Of a stretch of DNA of 64,000 nucleotides, positions 1-8,694 are shown one piece after another. Below the pieces are notes generated by a model, which saw only the letters and a list, made by a program, of their open reading frames with translations, was not told where the DNA came from and made no database searches. The stretch lies in NCBI GenBank assembly GCA_964342465.1, contig CAYFFQ010000002.1, positions 1-64,000 of the forward strand, written 5' to 3'. Source of the DNA: MGIIb-Q1 sp964342465 (GTDB taxonomy: Archaea > Thermoplasmatota > Poseidoniia > Poseidoniales > Thalassarchaeaceae). The position numbers and the translations under genes are program-made. Position 1 is the first letter of the stretch. Each line of letters starts with the position of its first letter.

Positions 1-160
1 CAGTAGGCAAAGAGAAATCCCAAAAAAACCACTTAACTTTGACTGCGGAAAGCAAAAAATCGGCCAAATCACTTCGGTTGGACTACAGTCAGGGAGAAAA
101 CTGTTCATACAGTCACATCAGACGATATTCTCGGCTTGGCCGATGCAGCAACCAATGGTA
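1..160. other. Gene-free left edge
   Basis: No convincing coding sequence. The stretch lies downstream of the minus-strand methyltransferase gene. A-rich tracts (positions 20-30 and 50-60) are visible, but no hairpin or RNA gene could be supported. Confidence 0.5.
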
Positions 161-868
161 TCATTTTCTTCTCACTAGCAATAGTGTGGCCCCGCCAGTG
201 GGGACGAACGACAATTCGTGTGTCTCATTCATCATACGAACAAGAGTTATCCAGCCATTGAATGCCGCAATTTTCTCGCTGTCAGTTTCATCTTCGAGAG
301 GGAGGTCAGGCTCTAGTGTGATGAGCAACCCATCCTTGGCCATTAAGGGAAGAGTTGCCATGAGACAGTCGGTTTGTTTCTCCCATCCAACATCAACGAC
401 AGCGAGGTCGAACCCCGCTTTGACATTATTTTCTTCAACCCATTCACACCAATCCGCATTTACTATTTGACTCCAAGACCCCGCTCCGAACCGTTCTACC
501 ACGCGGTTGAGTATGACGCAAAATTTCGAGCCGGATTCAACCAACATGTATCGCTTTGGAGGAGACGACGATTCACTCCATGTGTGGAGGAGCCAAGATG
601 AGAGGTGGCCGATGCCGGCTCCAACTTCCAACACATCTTTCGGGGCGATGGTTTGTGAGATTTTCGTCACTAAATGACTTGCAGGGAGAGGCATTGTGGT
701 CAGGTCCATATGAGCCATCTGTTCTCCTATGTTGGCAGTAACCTCTGGTACATCAATTTCGGACATTTGCAGGCCTGAGATGAGGTCGCTTAGGGTGCGC
801 TGACTATTCTTCACAGGCCGTGCTGAGAATAGGTGGCTGTTGAATGATTGCATGGTCACCAAATACAT
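161..868 (-). CDS. Class I SAM-dependent methyltransferase
   Basis: Predicted soluble methyltransferase of 235 residues. The SAM-binding motif I is clear at about residues 80-91 (VLEVGAGIGHLS), followed by an acidic strand end (MLVES) and a motif IV-like FDLAVVDVG segment. The C-terminus (GGATLLLVRRK) matches the final beta-hairpin of O-methyltransferase-like folds. No substrate-specific domain is recognisable, so the target (protein, lipid or small molecule) is unknown. The start is an ATG at 868; a second in-frame ATG at 853 is equally possible. It is transcribed away from the zinc finger gene at 1143, and the shared upstream region holds a 29-bp tandem repeat. I am confident of the fold but not of the function. 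Confidence 0.75.
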   Translation of the reverse strand: MYLVTMQSFNSHLFSARPVKNSQRTLSDLISGLQMSEIDVPEVTANIGEQMAHMDLTTMPLPASHLVTKISQTIAPKDVLEVGAGIGHLSSWLLHTWSESSSPPKRYMLVESGSKFCVILNRVVERFGAGSWSQIVNADWCEWVEENNVKAGFDLAVVDVGWEKQTDCLMATLPLMAKDGLLITLEPDLPLEDETDSEKIAAFNGWITLVRMMNETHELSFVPTGGATLLLVRRK

Positions 869-900
869 ATTTCCCCTTCATTTTGTTCACTCCTACAATT

Positions 901-973
901 TGCCGGTGCTCTTGGGATGAGAAACCAAATGCCGGTACTCTTGGGATGAGAAACCAATTGCGGGTGTTCTCGC
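901..973. repeat. 29-bp tandem repeat, about 2.4 copies
   Basis: Two 29-bp units (901-929 and 930-958) differ at only two positions and share the core CTTGGGATGAGAAACCAA. A third, decayed unit begins at 959. The array lies in the gap between two divergent genes, so it could be either a regulatory element or a neutral minisatellite. The spacer-less, short form rules out CRISPR. Confidence 0.85.
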
Positions 974-1142
974 GTTCAAGAAATATCAGGAGTGTCTAGG
1001 TGTCAAAGAATAGTTTGACAGGTTCAATTTTCTTTCAGCCTTGCATGGAACAGGATGGGTGTGATTTGTCGTGGCCAGTAGGAACTTTTCTGAACGCTGC
1101 AGAGGGGTCGCATTGAAGAGGGGTGGGCGTGCCGAACCACTC

Positions 1143-1874
1143 ATGGAAGTGCCTGTTGAGGGGGATGGTCGTGTGGCCGACTGCCCTTATTGCGAGATGG
1201 CCTCCCTCCATGAGATTCTACGTGAGAAACCCAAGGGGAGGGGTGTAGACTATCTTACAAGATGCACGGAATGTGGTGAGGTTCACACAATTGAGGTTAG
1301 GCCCCCTCGTCCTTTGGAGGTTAAATTCACGCTCTCAGAGGGGGCGAATTCTGAAGCAACGATGATAGAGGTCGATGATGACGAGGTTTTCACTTTGGGT
1401 GATGAGTTCGACCACCTTGATGCTGTTTGGAGGATTACGAGATTACAGATGCCAGACAACTCATCAGCGAACTCAGCTGGTGCTGACGAGGTGGCGATGG
1501 TTTGGGCGCAGCGGAGCGATGTAGTGCGCTTGCGCCTGACTTTCAGCGAGGGCGATTATTCGTTTTCCGACTCGCTTCTCTGTCAACCCGACGAGGTCTT
1601 CCAATGCGGTTCAATCTTCCCACACGATGGGAAGAAATGGCGAATCAGGGCGCTGCATAGCGGGGCTGGAAGGACCCTCAATGGCAAAATGCGGGCGGCC
1701 GAAATCAGGAGGGTATTCCTTCATCTTCCACCAAGCAGAGAAGAGACGGCAGCGAAGAAGAGAGAGGCTCGCGGGCGTTGGAAGGGGCAGGATTTCCGCG
1801 GCCGAGAGGAGCATCATGAGAGGGTCAAACAGGCAAATATCACTTCCAGGCGGCGCTTCCGCCGCCATGAATGA
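1143..1874 (+). CDS. HVO_0476-family zinc finger protein
   Basis: Archaeal protein with an N-terminal treble-clef-like zinc site: CPYC at about residues 14-17 and CTEC about 30 residues later. It is followed by two beta-rich segments of the type seen in the HVO_0476 zinc finger family (VKFTLSEG, then a VFTLGDEF segment, then RLTFSEG). The C-terminal 45 residues are strongly basic (KKREARGRWKGQ), which suggests nucleic acid contact. I chose ATG 1143, just ahead of the zinc motif; an upstream GTG at 1071 would add 24 residues. Function is unknown; a role in RNA or DNA binding is inference. Confidence 0.7.
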   Translation: MEVPVEGDGRVADCPYCEMASLHEILREKPKGRGVDYLTRCTECGEVHTIEVRPPRPLEVKFTLSEGANSEATMIEVDDDEVFTLGDEFDHLDAVWRITRLQMPDNSSANSAGADEVAMVWAQRSDVVRLRLTFSEGDYSFSDSLLCQPDEVFQCGSIFPHDGKKWRIRALHSGAGRTLNGKMRAAEIRRVFLHLPPSREETAAKKREARGRWKGQDFRGREEHHERVKQANITSRRRFRRHE

Positions 1875-1935
1875 TGCACCCCCGCATCATAAACCGATGC
1901 CTCCCCACCTCAAGGATTGATGCCCCCCCTCATCA
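1872..1935. repeat. Pair of hairpins repeated after the stop codon
   Basis: The stop codon of the zinc finger gene starts a short inverted repeat, TGATGC-ACCCCC-GCATCA (1872-1889). A near copy, TGATG-CCCCCC-TCATCA, sits at about 1918-1935, a period of 46 bp. Tandem hairpins directly at a gene end suggest a transcription terminator or mRNA-end element, though no long T tract follows. Confidence 0.5.
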
Positions 1936-2012
1936 TCTCACCCCGTTGTTCGGTAGTTTACCAATTTGAGTGGATTGGAATCTATGCTCATCCCCACTCT
2001 CAGGGGAGCCTG

Positions 2013-2960
2013 TCACCGCGACCACGGCATCAGGAAGGATTTCGTAATGTGCCAGGCAACATCAGGATTCTCTCGCAACCGTCGCATGCTGTATTCATAC
2101 CATTTCGTGCCGTATGGGATATAGACCCGTACATTGTGCCCCTGTTTGAGTAATTGTCTGCGAAGGTCTCCTCGTACCCCTAGCAACATCTGGAACTCAT
2201 ATCCCTCACTCTTGTCACCCCTTCGTATGACCCCCTCTCGCGGGTCGTGGATGGATGGACCCATCCCTCGTGAAGTGAGAAGTTGGATTGCGGAATTGAC
2301 CACCGGCTTGTCATGTGTTGCGATGGCACAATATGCACCACGGTCAAGAACCGCTTCTAAGGCCTCGGTGAAGGCGCTGTTGATACCGTGATAATCGGTG
2401 TGAGCAATTTTCTCGGATTCTAAGTATATCCCCTTGCAAATCCGGAAGTCGGCACTACCATTGAGGAGTCCACATATCTGAGAGATGTCTTCTGCAGTGC
2501 GAAACAGTCTTGCTTGTAAGACGATACCTACATTGTCGAATCCCTTTGCTTGCATGGTTGTAAAAACATCAATCGTGGCTTGGGTGACGCGGTGGTCTTC
2601 CATGTCCAATCGCACGAACATGTCGTGTTGTTTGGCGACGGTGAGAAGCCTCTCCATGTTTGACAGGGCCCTCCCTTCATCGATTAGCAACCCGAAGGCA
2701 GTCGGTTTGACTGAGATGTTGGCATCCAATCCATTCTCGGTGATGGCTGCTATTATCCTCTCATATTCAGCGAGGAAGTATTCTGCCTCTTCTAGAGTTG
2801 AGATGTCCTCGCCGAGGACATCCACAGTGAATCTGCATCCTTCACTTTTTGCCAATTTCTGCATGGAAGCGACGGCCGAACTGATATCTTTGCCAGCCAC
2901 GTATCTCTTCGCCACCCAACCGACGAAAAAACGCGGCATGAAGGGAAGTAGTCTGACCAT
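2013..2960 (-). CDS. Proline dehydrogenase
   Basis: FAD-dependent proline dehydrogenase, a monofunctional PutA/ProDH-type (beta-alpha)8 barrel. It oxidises proline to pyrroline-5-carboxylate and passes electrons to the respiratory chain. Family motifs are visible: an ISVKPTAFG strand, VRLDMEDH, GIVLQARLFRT, RICKGIYLES, ATHDKP and the C-terminal GHNVRVYIPYGTKWYEYSMRRLRE, the conserved substrate-binding helix. At about 315 residues the length is typical. ATG 2960 follows a GGGAAGG-like ribosome binding site; the longest frame starts with TTG at 3026. No P5C dehydrogenase gene is nearby, so proline catabolism is completed elsewhere. Confidence 0.9.
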   Translation of the reverse strand: MVRLLPFMPRFFVGWVAKRYVAGKDISSAVASMQKLAKSEGCRFTVDVLGEDISTLEEAEYFLAEYERIIAAITENGLDANISVKPTAFGLLIDEGRALSNMERLLTVAKQHDMFVRLDMEDHRVTQATIDVFTTMQAKGFDNVGIVLQARLFRTAEDISQICGLLNGSADFRICKGIYLESEKIAHTDYHGINSAFTEALEAVLDRGAYCAIATHDKPVVNSAIQLLTSRGMGPSIHDPREGVIRRGDKSEGYEFQMLLGVRGDLRRQLLKQGHNVRVYIPYGTKWYEYSMRRLRENPDVAWHITKSFLMPWSR

Positions 2961-3026
2961 CGCCTTCCCGAACAAGCCCACGGCCCCAACCCCGTAATGC
3001 GGAAACCCCCGTCCGCTCTTTGACAA

Positions 3027-3387
3027 TTACCCAATTCAGCCCACTGTGACTGCCTTGTGACTCGCTGCTCACTCTATGCTCGTTTGGGCATGATGCGGGG
3101 GTCGTATGGCAACCTTGCCCCTCACCTCCAGTTCGTCACTAATAATGCCCCACACCAATTGGTGAAAACATAGTCTGTGAGCGAAGGTAATAGAATTCTG
3201 ATGGCATCAACAAATACCTTGACCAGAGCAAGGCTACTGCGCCGATTCCTTCCCCTGGGCGACAAAGTTCTGATGGCATCGATAAATACCTTGACCAGAG
3301 CAAGGCCAAGGAAAAGCCCCCTCTTCCTGCCTGACAGAGCGGGACGGGCGGTTTGATTGCAAATGTAATTGTTGTGAAGTATGGTCA
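3027..3387. repeat. Intergenic gap with 72-bp-spaced direct repeat
   Basis: No gene is evident. A segment of about 40 bp (TTCTGATGGCATC core plus an ACCTTGACCAGAGCAAGG core) occurs at 3196 and again at 3268, with two substitutions. The remaining sequence between the proline dehydrogenase start and the dtdA stop has no recognisable RNA or hairpin. Confidence 0.8.
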
Positions 3388-4401
3388 TTATTCGAAATCA
3401 ACTGTTCTGCCCACAGCAATACCCAATTCTGCACAATAACGCTTGATGGCTTGCCTTTGCCACCCTTTGAACGACTTTCTGTCGAGGTGTGCGATGACCT
3501 TCCCCCTCGGAAACGCCGCCTTCGTGCTCTCAAGAGAGACTCGGATGGCGTGTCGCCACTGACCACTCGGGTATTCTCCACTCTGTGGGTCCCAATGTTC
3601 ACCCTCCGGTTTTTCCATTTCCAATGCGTAGTTCGCCAGTTGATGACCTGCCCAGCAATCGGTCTTACGAATCACATCTGTATGCCTCGGGGCGTAGTGG
3701 CCACCGCCGATTCCCAACATCACTTTGCTTTCGGATTGTTGTTCATCAGAGAGAGTGTTCCAATCCCCGATTCCGTTTCCTTCGCCATTGAGAGCGAGCC
3801 CCTCATGGATGACATCCGCCCACGCCTCCGCAGCATCAACCCTACCCCAATGTGTCTCAGATGAACCGATTTCGATGAACATAGTAGGCACAGAGAGGGT
3901 AGGCCCATGGTGGGTGACCTCGATTGTCATATCAAATTCTGGAATCAACCCGTGCCTCTCTCCCGCAGCACACATCAGTCGGTACCAACCGGCAAATCTG
4001 GTCGAGGGTAGGACAACACTCCCCTTGATGCCCCCATATTCCGCTGCTTCCCCGAGCGGTGATTCCCCAGGGACTCCGATGACATGGAGTGTGAGGGAAG
4101 GTTGGCCACTTGCAGCGAAATGGCGTGAGAGAAAGATGACTTCTTTGACATCAGTTCCCATGGCCCGTTGATACCGTTCATCTAGGTCATCCTCCCACAG
4201 GACACGCTTGGGGAACCACCATAGGTGTACCTGAGCTGACTGGTGCATCCATGTCCGACCACATTCGACCTTTTCCTGTTCCAACCACCCGCCGCGAGCG
4301 AGTAGAGCATCCCCTTGGATGGTGGAACCTATATCGGGGGCAGAAACTATGAGAAGGGTGACCGCCAACTCAACCACCCCAAGCGAGCAACTCTTCTGCA
4401 T
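3388..4401 (-). CDS. dtdA: Archaeal D-aminoacyl-tRNA deacylase
   Basis: Zinc-dependent D-aminoacyl-tRNA deacylase of the archaeal/plant DTD2 (GEK1) family, which removes D-amino acids mischarged on tRNA. Signature motifs are all present: IFLSRHFAASGQPSLTLHVIG, EVTHHGPTL, FIEIGSSETHW and GIGGGHYAPR, then AHLDRKSF near the C-terminus. The histidines of the THHG and GGGHYAPR segments are the expected metal/active-site residues. The N-terminal strand LLIVSAPDIGSTI fits the family start; ATG 4401 is assumed and GTG 4377 is the main alternative. It lies downstream of a membrane protein gene on the same strand and may share its transcript. Confidence 0.88.
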   Translation of the reverse strand: MQKSCSLGVVELAVTLLIVSAPDIGSTIQGDALLARGGWLEQEKVECGRTWMHQSAQVHLWWFPKRVLWEDDLDERYQRAMGTDVKEVIFLSRHFAASGQPSLTLHVIGVPGESPLGEAAEYGGIKGSVVLPSTRFAGWYRLMCAAGERHGLIPEFDMTIEVTHHGPTLSVPTMFIEIGSSETHWGRVDAAEAWADVIHEGLALNGEGNGIGDWNTLSDEQQSESKVMLGIGGGHYAPRHTDVIRKTDCWAGHQLANYALEMEKPEGEHWDPQSGEYPSGQWRHAIRVSLESTKAAFPRGKVIAHLDRKSFKGWQRQAIKRYCAELGIAVGRTVDFE

Positions 4402-4460
4402 ATCCACTGTAGTAAGTGGGGTCAAGGAGAAGAGGCGGTTGGAACACCTTTGCCAACAAA

Positions 4461-5162
4461 TCAATCCCCCGCATTTTGTCGGAAAGCAACCCCGAAAGTA
4501 TGCAGTAAGCAATTCAGATTGAGGAACAGAACCCATTCAAAGATGGCTGACAGAGTGTATTCCCCGATGAGGAACCCTATCCCTGATATGGCCATCGCGA
4601 GCCCCGAAATAGTGAGCATCATCCTCCTAGCCTTGGTGGTCTCTAGGCCAAACCAATGTACCCCCAAATCGAGAGGTGCGCGCGCGCTGCTCATCAGCAT
4701 TGAGAAGAGCCACATCGAACCGAACATCAAGTAGGCGAAAATCGAATGAACAAGTATGTCGGTGTGCATTGGGAAAATGGCTACTCCGATGAGGAAGTTA
4801 CCTGCGAGAGCGCCTATGAAAAATCTCCGAATCGGGGGCCGTTCTATCTTCTTCATTTTCAGTTGACTGAACGTTTTATTCGTTAAGAATACGGAAACGA
4901 ATGTGAGGAGAGCCCCTGTTAGAGCGACAGAAAATTGGAAGATTGTTCCTTCCGGTGGGAAAACTGCTCCAGAGGAGATGAAGGGTGGCAATCCGGAAGC
5001 GAACTCGGTGGGAAGGAAGGAAATCCCCATGCTTCCTTCTATGGAGATGGAGTCATTTCTGCCGCCACCGCCGAACTGGACAAACAATTGGGTTAGGAAT
5101 GCCGTCGCTAGATTGAGCGTCAATGTGAGGTGAAGGGCGATTCGCTTCTGTTTCAAACTCAT
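4461..5162 (-). CDS. Polytopic membrane protein of unknown function
   Basis: Protein of about 233 residues with roughly five to six hydrophobic segments: near residues 8-30, a loop, 75-97, 115-135, 140-160, 178-200 and 205-225. No domain is recognised and no catalytic residues stand out. ATG 5162 lies 4 nt after the stop of the Nudix gene and has a GGTGAG ribosome binding site within the Nudix gene end, so the two are probably co-translated. An in-frame GTG at 5174 would instead overlap the Nudix gene. Confidence 0.7.
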   Translation of the reverse strand: MSLKQKRIALHLTLTLNLATAFLTQLFVQFGGGGRNDSISIEGSMGISFLPTEFASGLPPFISSGAVFPPEGTIFQFSVALTGALLTFVSVFLTNKTFSQLKMKKIERPPIRRFFIGALAGNFLIGVAIFPMHTDILVHSIFAYLMFGSMWLFSMLMSSARAPLDLGVHWFGLETTKARRMMLTISGLAMAISGIGFLIGEYTLSAIFEWVLFLNLNCLLHTFGVAFRQNAGD

Positions 5163-5166
5163 CAAT

Positions 5167-5946
5167 TCACTCACCTTCAGTCAACATTCGGAAAGCATCT
5201 ATGTCGAACAGTGATGCGGCGGATGCGAGTGCTTCCTCCAAGGAAAACCAGCGCGCCTCCTCTACTTCGTCGGGTTTGAGTGTGAATTCAATATCCTCAC
5301 CCACATCCACGAGATATGTGAAAGAAACCCAATCTATTCCTTCGGCATTGAAAATGCGTTCCTGCACCACACATCTGTCGATGCCCTCATTCACCTCGCC
5401 GCCCTCTCCACGCGGGTCTGGGAGAGTGAGTTTGACACCGAGTTCTTCGAAAAGTTCCCTCTCCGCTCCTCGCCTCGGGTGTTCAGCGTAATCGAGAAAT
5501 CCGCCAGGAAGAGTCCAATGTCCGGTGAAGAAACCTCTCTTCACCTTTTGTAGCAACAACTCACCCTTTGGATTGCGAAGAATTACTTTGGCTACGAGTC
5601 TATGCATCGTTCTATAGACACTTTCCCGAGCCACAGGGTGGACGGCTGCATCGGAAATCAGATAGTCCTTCCACGCCCAATCACGCGGCCAATCGACATC
5701 TGGTAGGGCGTGTGTCACTTCGTGGATTTGCTCCCCGAACTTGAAGCGATTGACTCTCTTGACAGCCCAAGTAAGTCCCAACTCACTTGCTTCTGCTTCT
5801 GATGGCAGACGGTATAGCCAACCCCTCCCTTCCAACTCAGGAGAGTCGGCCAAACGACCTCTCTGTGGCCGTTCCGGACCGTTTCCTTCGGCATTGACCA
5901 GCAACACCTTGCCATCGTGTTCGAGATAGAGGTGTTTGCTCGCCAT
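5167..5946 (-). CDS. Nudix hydrolase
   Basis: Hydrolase of 259 residues cleaving a nucleoside diphosphate linked to another moiety. The Nudix box is intact at roughly residues 148-170, reading GG-x5-E-x7-REL-x-EELG, with the metal-binding EL(F)EE core. The N-terminal 110 residues are not a standard Nudix part and carry no recognised domain; they may help in substrate choice. The C-terminal strand EARWFSLEEAL is typical of the fold. The gene is first in a likely operon with the following membrane protein. Substrate (ADP-ribose, NADH, oxidised nucleotide or other) cannot be deduced. Confidence 0.88.
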   Translation of the reverse strand: MASKHLYLEHDGKVLLVNAEGNGPERPQRGRLADSPELEGRGWLYRLPSEAEASELGLTWAVKRVNRFKFGEQIHEVTHALPDVDWPRDWAWKDYLISDAAVHPVARESVYRTMHRLVAKVILRNPKGELLLQKVKRGFFTGHWTLPGGFLDYAEHPRRGAERELFEELGVKLTLPDPRGEGGEVNEGIDRCVVQERIFNAEGIDWVSFTYLVDVGEDIEFTLKPDEVEEARWFSLEEALASAASLFDIDAFRMLTEGE

Positions 5947-6037
5947 GTTGTGGCGAGTGACCCGCGCATCATCAAGTCAGCGCAACTGCTACCGCGCAAT
6001 TACCGCTCGAAGAATGGGGGATTGGGAGACAAATTGT

Positions 6038-6976
6038 TCAATATCCAAGTAGGTCCGTAAGTTGGTCTTTGTAGAAATTTGCAGAACCCTGGAGACTACC
6101 CAATTCTTCCTCGGTGAGTTCCAGTTCAATTATTGATTCCACTCCATCTCTGCCGAGAATCACAGGCACTCCGATGTAGATGTTCTCCAATCCGTATTGG
6201 CCGGTAAGGTGGGCGCTGCAGGGGAGGAGTCGTTTTCTGTCCATGACGATTGATTCTGCCATGATGGCCGCAGCGCTGCCCGGTGCGTAGAAGGCACTCC
6301 CACGCTCAAGCAGTTTGACTATCTCACCGCCGCCACTCGCAGTTCGCTGGCTGATGGCGGCTATGGTTTCCTCGTCGAGTAGTTGGGTGATTGAGATTCC
6401 CCCGACGGTGGTGTATCGTGGCAGTGGAACCATCGTATCTCCGTGGCCTCCGAGAACCATTGCCTGTACATCCTCGTTCGAACATCCGATCTCCTGTGCA
6501 ACGAAATGGGTCATGCGCGCCGAATCGAGAATCCCCGCCTGTCCGACCACTCTGTTGTGGGGGAATCCGGTCACCTCCCGCATGTGGTAGGTCATCAGGT
6601 CCAACGGGTTGGTCACCATGACAATCACACTGTCCGGGGCGTACTCCCTTATGCCGGCGCCAACCTGTGATACGATGTCAGCGTTCTTTCCGATGAGGTC
6701 TTCCCGACTCATACCTGGTTGGCGGGGGAATCCGGAGGTGACGACGACTACATCTGCACCGGCGATATCAGCGTAATCAGCAGTGCCGGTGATACTTCCA
6801 TCGTAATTCAGAATCTGGCCGCCTTGGCTCATGTCAAGGGCTTTCCCCTTGGCGAACCCCTCGAAGATATCGAGAAGAACGATGTCTCCTAACTTTTTCT
6901 GGGCGAGTACGAAGGCGCAAGTTGCCCCTACATTCCCCGCCCCAATTACTGCAATCTTCGCCTTTCCATCAACCAT
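6038..6976 (-). CDS. mdh: Malate dehydrogenase (LDH-like type)
   Basis: NAD(P)-dependent malate dehydrogenase of 312 residues, interconverting malate and oxaloacetate in the TCA cycle. It shows the Rossmann motif IAVIGAGNVGATCAF at the N-terminus and the substrate loop GFPRQPGMSREDL, whose arginine marks malate rather than lactate specificity. The VTNPLD segment, the DSARMTHFVA helix and the catalytic-histidine segment LGGHGDTMVPLPRYT are also present. ATG 6976 has a GAGGGTGA ribosome binding site; the frame stays open to 7132 but the extension does not look like family sequence. It is divergent from the transhydrogenase operon, which suggests linked control of NAD(P)H supply. Confidence 0.93.
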   Translation of the reverse strand: MVDGKAKIAVIGAGNVGATCAFVLAQKKLGDIVLLDIFEGFAKGKALDMSQGGQILNYDGSITGTADYADIAGADVVVVTSGFPRQPGMSREDLIGKNADIVSQVGAGIREYAPDSVIVMVTNPLDLMTYHMREVTGFPHNRVVGQAGILDSARMTHFVAQEIGCSNEDVQAMVLGGHGDTMVPLPRYTTVGGISITQLLDEETIAAISQRTASGGGEIVKLLERGSAFYAPGSAAAIMAESIVMDRKRLLPCSAHLTGQYGLENIYIGVPVILGRDGVESIIELELTEEELGSLQGSANFYKDQLTDLLGY

Positions 6977-7169
6977 CTGGTCACCCTCTGTGGTGACCGG
7001 CGAGGGTAGGCAGAACAAATACTCACCGTTTTTCCATTCACACGATATTCTCTCGTTAGTGAATGGCAGATAGGTCGATGCTAGTGTGGATTCTGCACTT
7101 GCCTCGGTAAGTTGCTTTAGAGCCATATTCAAGAACCTAATACTTCCCGCCTGCCTTCAAGAACAGTAG

Positions 7170-7187
7170 CCCCACCTATAGGTGGGG
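7170..7187. promoter_or_regulatory. Perfect 18-bp palindrome between mdh and pnt
   Basis: CCCCACCTATAGGTGGGG is a perfect dyad lying 24 nt upstream of the pntAA start and 194 nt upstream of the mdh start. The TATA centre and position suggest a repressor or activator site, or a stem in the pntAA leader. No regulator gene for it is identifiable here. Confidence 0.6.
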
Positions 7188-7210
7188 GTTGCTGCCGCGG
7201 TGGAATCAAC

Positions 7211-8374
7211 ATGAAACTGGGTGTCGTCAAAGAGGCAGAAGATGAGACGCGGGTGGCTATTGTTCCAGCATCATTGCGGAAACTGAAGAAACTCGGATTC
7301 GAGGTGTTCGTCGAGGCTGGTGCTGGCGAGAAAGCATTCCACAGTGATGACCAATACCGTGAGGCGGGAGCGACTGTTTGTGGCCGAGGGGAGGCTCTTG
7401 CGGCTGACATCGTCGTCGCCATCGGTATGCCTGAACTCGACGGGATGAAAGAAGGTGGGATGTTGACTTGTGTAGCCGACCCATTCAGGGCACCGGAGAG
7501 GGTAAAGGCAGCGATTTCTGCGGGCATCACCCTGTTCAGCATGGATATGATTCCCCGCCGGCTTTCTCGGGCGCAAGCGATGGATGTCAACAGCAGTCAG
7601 GACAATCTAGCCGGCTACAAGGCAGTTCTCATGGGGGCGGCAAAGATTGCCAAAGGAATTCCGATGATGACCACGAGCGCCGGAACAGTTCGGCCTGCCA
7701 AGTTCGTCATCATGGGTTCAGGCGTTGCAGGGCTACAGGCTATCGCTACGGCAAAACGCCTCGGTGCGATTGTATTCGCATCAGATGTGCGTAAATCCGC
7801 CGCAGAGCAGATAGAATCAGTCGGAGGAAACTTCATCGAAGTAGACGGAATGGATGATTTTGAAGATGAGTCTGGATACGCAAAACCCCTCACACCTGAA
7901 TTCATTCAGAAGGTCAATGACACCGTATGCGAGGTGGCTTCTGAGGCTGATGTCATCATCACGACAGCGCGCATCTTCGGCAGACCAGCCCCAATCACGA
8001 TTCCAGCATCCGCAGTTGCCGGATTCAAGGCGGGAGCAGTAATCATCGACATGAATGCCGATGTCGGCGGCAACTGCGAACTCACGGAAGCAGGCAAGAA
8101 AATCACTACCGAAAACGGAGTCACAGTTGTCGGAACCACGAATCTTCCAGGTTTGCTCTCTTCCACAGCGAGTATGCTCTACTCGAACAATCTCACGACA
8201 TTCGTCACCTCTCTCGTCAAGGAGGGTGAACTTCTCATTGACTTGCAGGACGATATCCTAGTCGGCGCTGAAGAGGGTAGTGAATTCCATGTGCCAGGGA
8301 TGGGGGGAGTCCTCGTCTGTACGGGTGGCGAGATACACGAAAAGCAAACTCGATTGGCGGAGGTGGTTGGATGA
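7211..8374 (+). CDS. pntAA: NAD(P) transhydrogenase alpha subunit part 1
   Basis: The NAD(H)-binding domain I of proton-translocating transhydrogenase, 387 residues. The first half has the alanine-dehydrogenase-like N-terminus (MKLGVVKEAEDETRVAIVP). The Rossmann motif VIMGSGVAGLQAIATAKRLGA lies at about residues 166-186, followed by a conserved SDVRKSAAEQIESVGG loop and TTARIFGRPAP. It hands hydride to PntB, coupled to proton flux. The split PntAA/PntAB/PntB arrangement matches the three-subunit bacterial form (as in Rhodospirillum). Its stop overlaps the pntAB start by 4 nt. Probably acquired from bacteria (inference). Confidence 0.95.
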   Translation: MKLGVVKEAEDETRVAIVPASLRKLKKLGFEVFVEAGAGEKAFHSDDQYREAGATVCGRGEALAADIVVAIGMPELDGMKEGGMLTCVADPFRAPERVKAAISAGITLFSMDMIPRRLSRAQAMDVNSSQDNLAGYKAVLMGAAKIAKGIPMMTTSAGTVRPAKFVIMGSGVAGLQAIATAKRLGAIVFASDVRKSAAEQIESVGGNFIEVDGMDDFEDESGYAKPLTPEFIQKVNDTVCEVASEADVIITTARIFGRPAPITIPASAVAGFKAGAVIIDMNADVGGNCELTEAGKKITTENGVTVVGTTNLPGLLSSTASMLYSNNLTTFVTSLVKEGELLIDLQDDILVGAEEGSEFHVPGMGGVLVCTGGEIHEKQTRLAEVVG

Positions 8375-8694
8375 GTCTGACACTCACGGCATTGATTGGC
8401 AGCATCACCATATTTGTGTTGGCGATATTTCTCGGCTTCGAACTCATCAGCAAGGTTCCCCCGACCCTCCACACGCCACTTATGTCGGGGGCGAACGCGA
8501 TTTCGGGAATCACCATCGTCGGCGCATTGATTCTTTCCAATGCAGCCTTCAATGACGGACAACCAGGGACGGCTGCTTGGCTCGCTTTCGCGGCATTGAT
8601 AATGGCGACCATCAATGTGGTCGGCGGCTTCATGGTCACCAACCGAATGTTGCAGATGATAGCCGGCAAGCGAAAGCGCAAGGGGGGTGAATGA
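8371..8694 (+). CDS. pntAB: NAD(P) transhydrogenase alpha subunit part 2
   Basis: Membrane subunit of 107 residues with three hydrophobic helices (about 6-26, 44-62 and 65-90). It contains the family segment TPLMSGANAISGITIVGAL between helices one and two. It forms part of the proton channel (domain II) together with the membrane half of PntB. Its start and stop overlap the neighbouring pnt genes by 4 nt each (ATGA junctions), so the three genes are translationally coupled. Confidence 0.93.
   Translation: MSLTLTALIGSITIFVLAIFLGFELISKVPPTLHTPLMSGANAISGITIVGALILSNAAFNDGQPGTAAWLAFAALIMATINVVGGFMVTNRMLQMIAGKRKRKGGE

Noticed and set aside
6977..7132. N-terminal extension of malate dehydrogenase
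   Set aside because: A strong ribosome binding site precedes ATG 6976 and the extension lacks family similarity.
7129..7590. Minus-strand open frame of 153 codons over the pntAA start
   Set aside because: It is a shadow of pntAA; the serine/proline-rich product has no family likeness.
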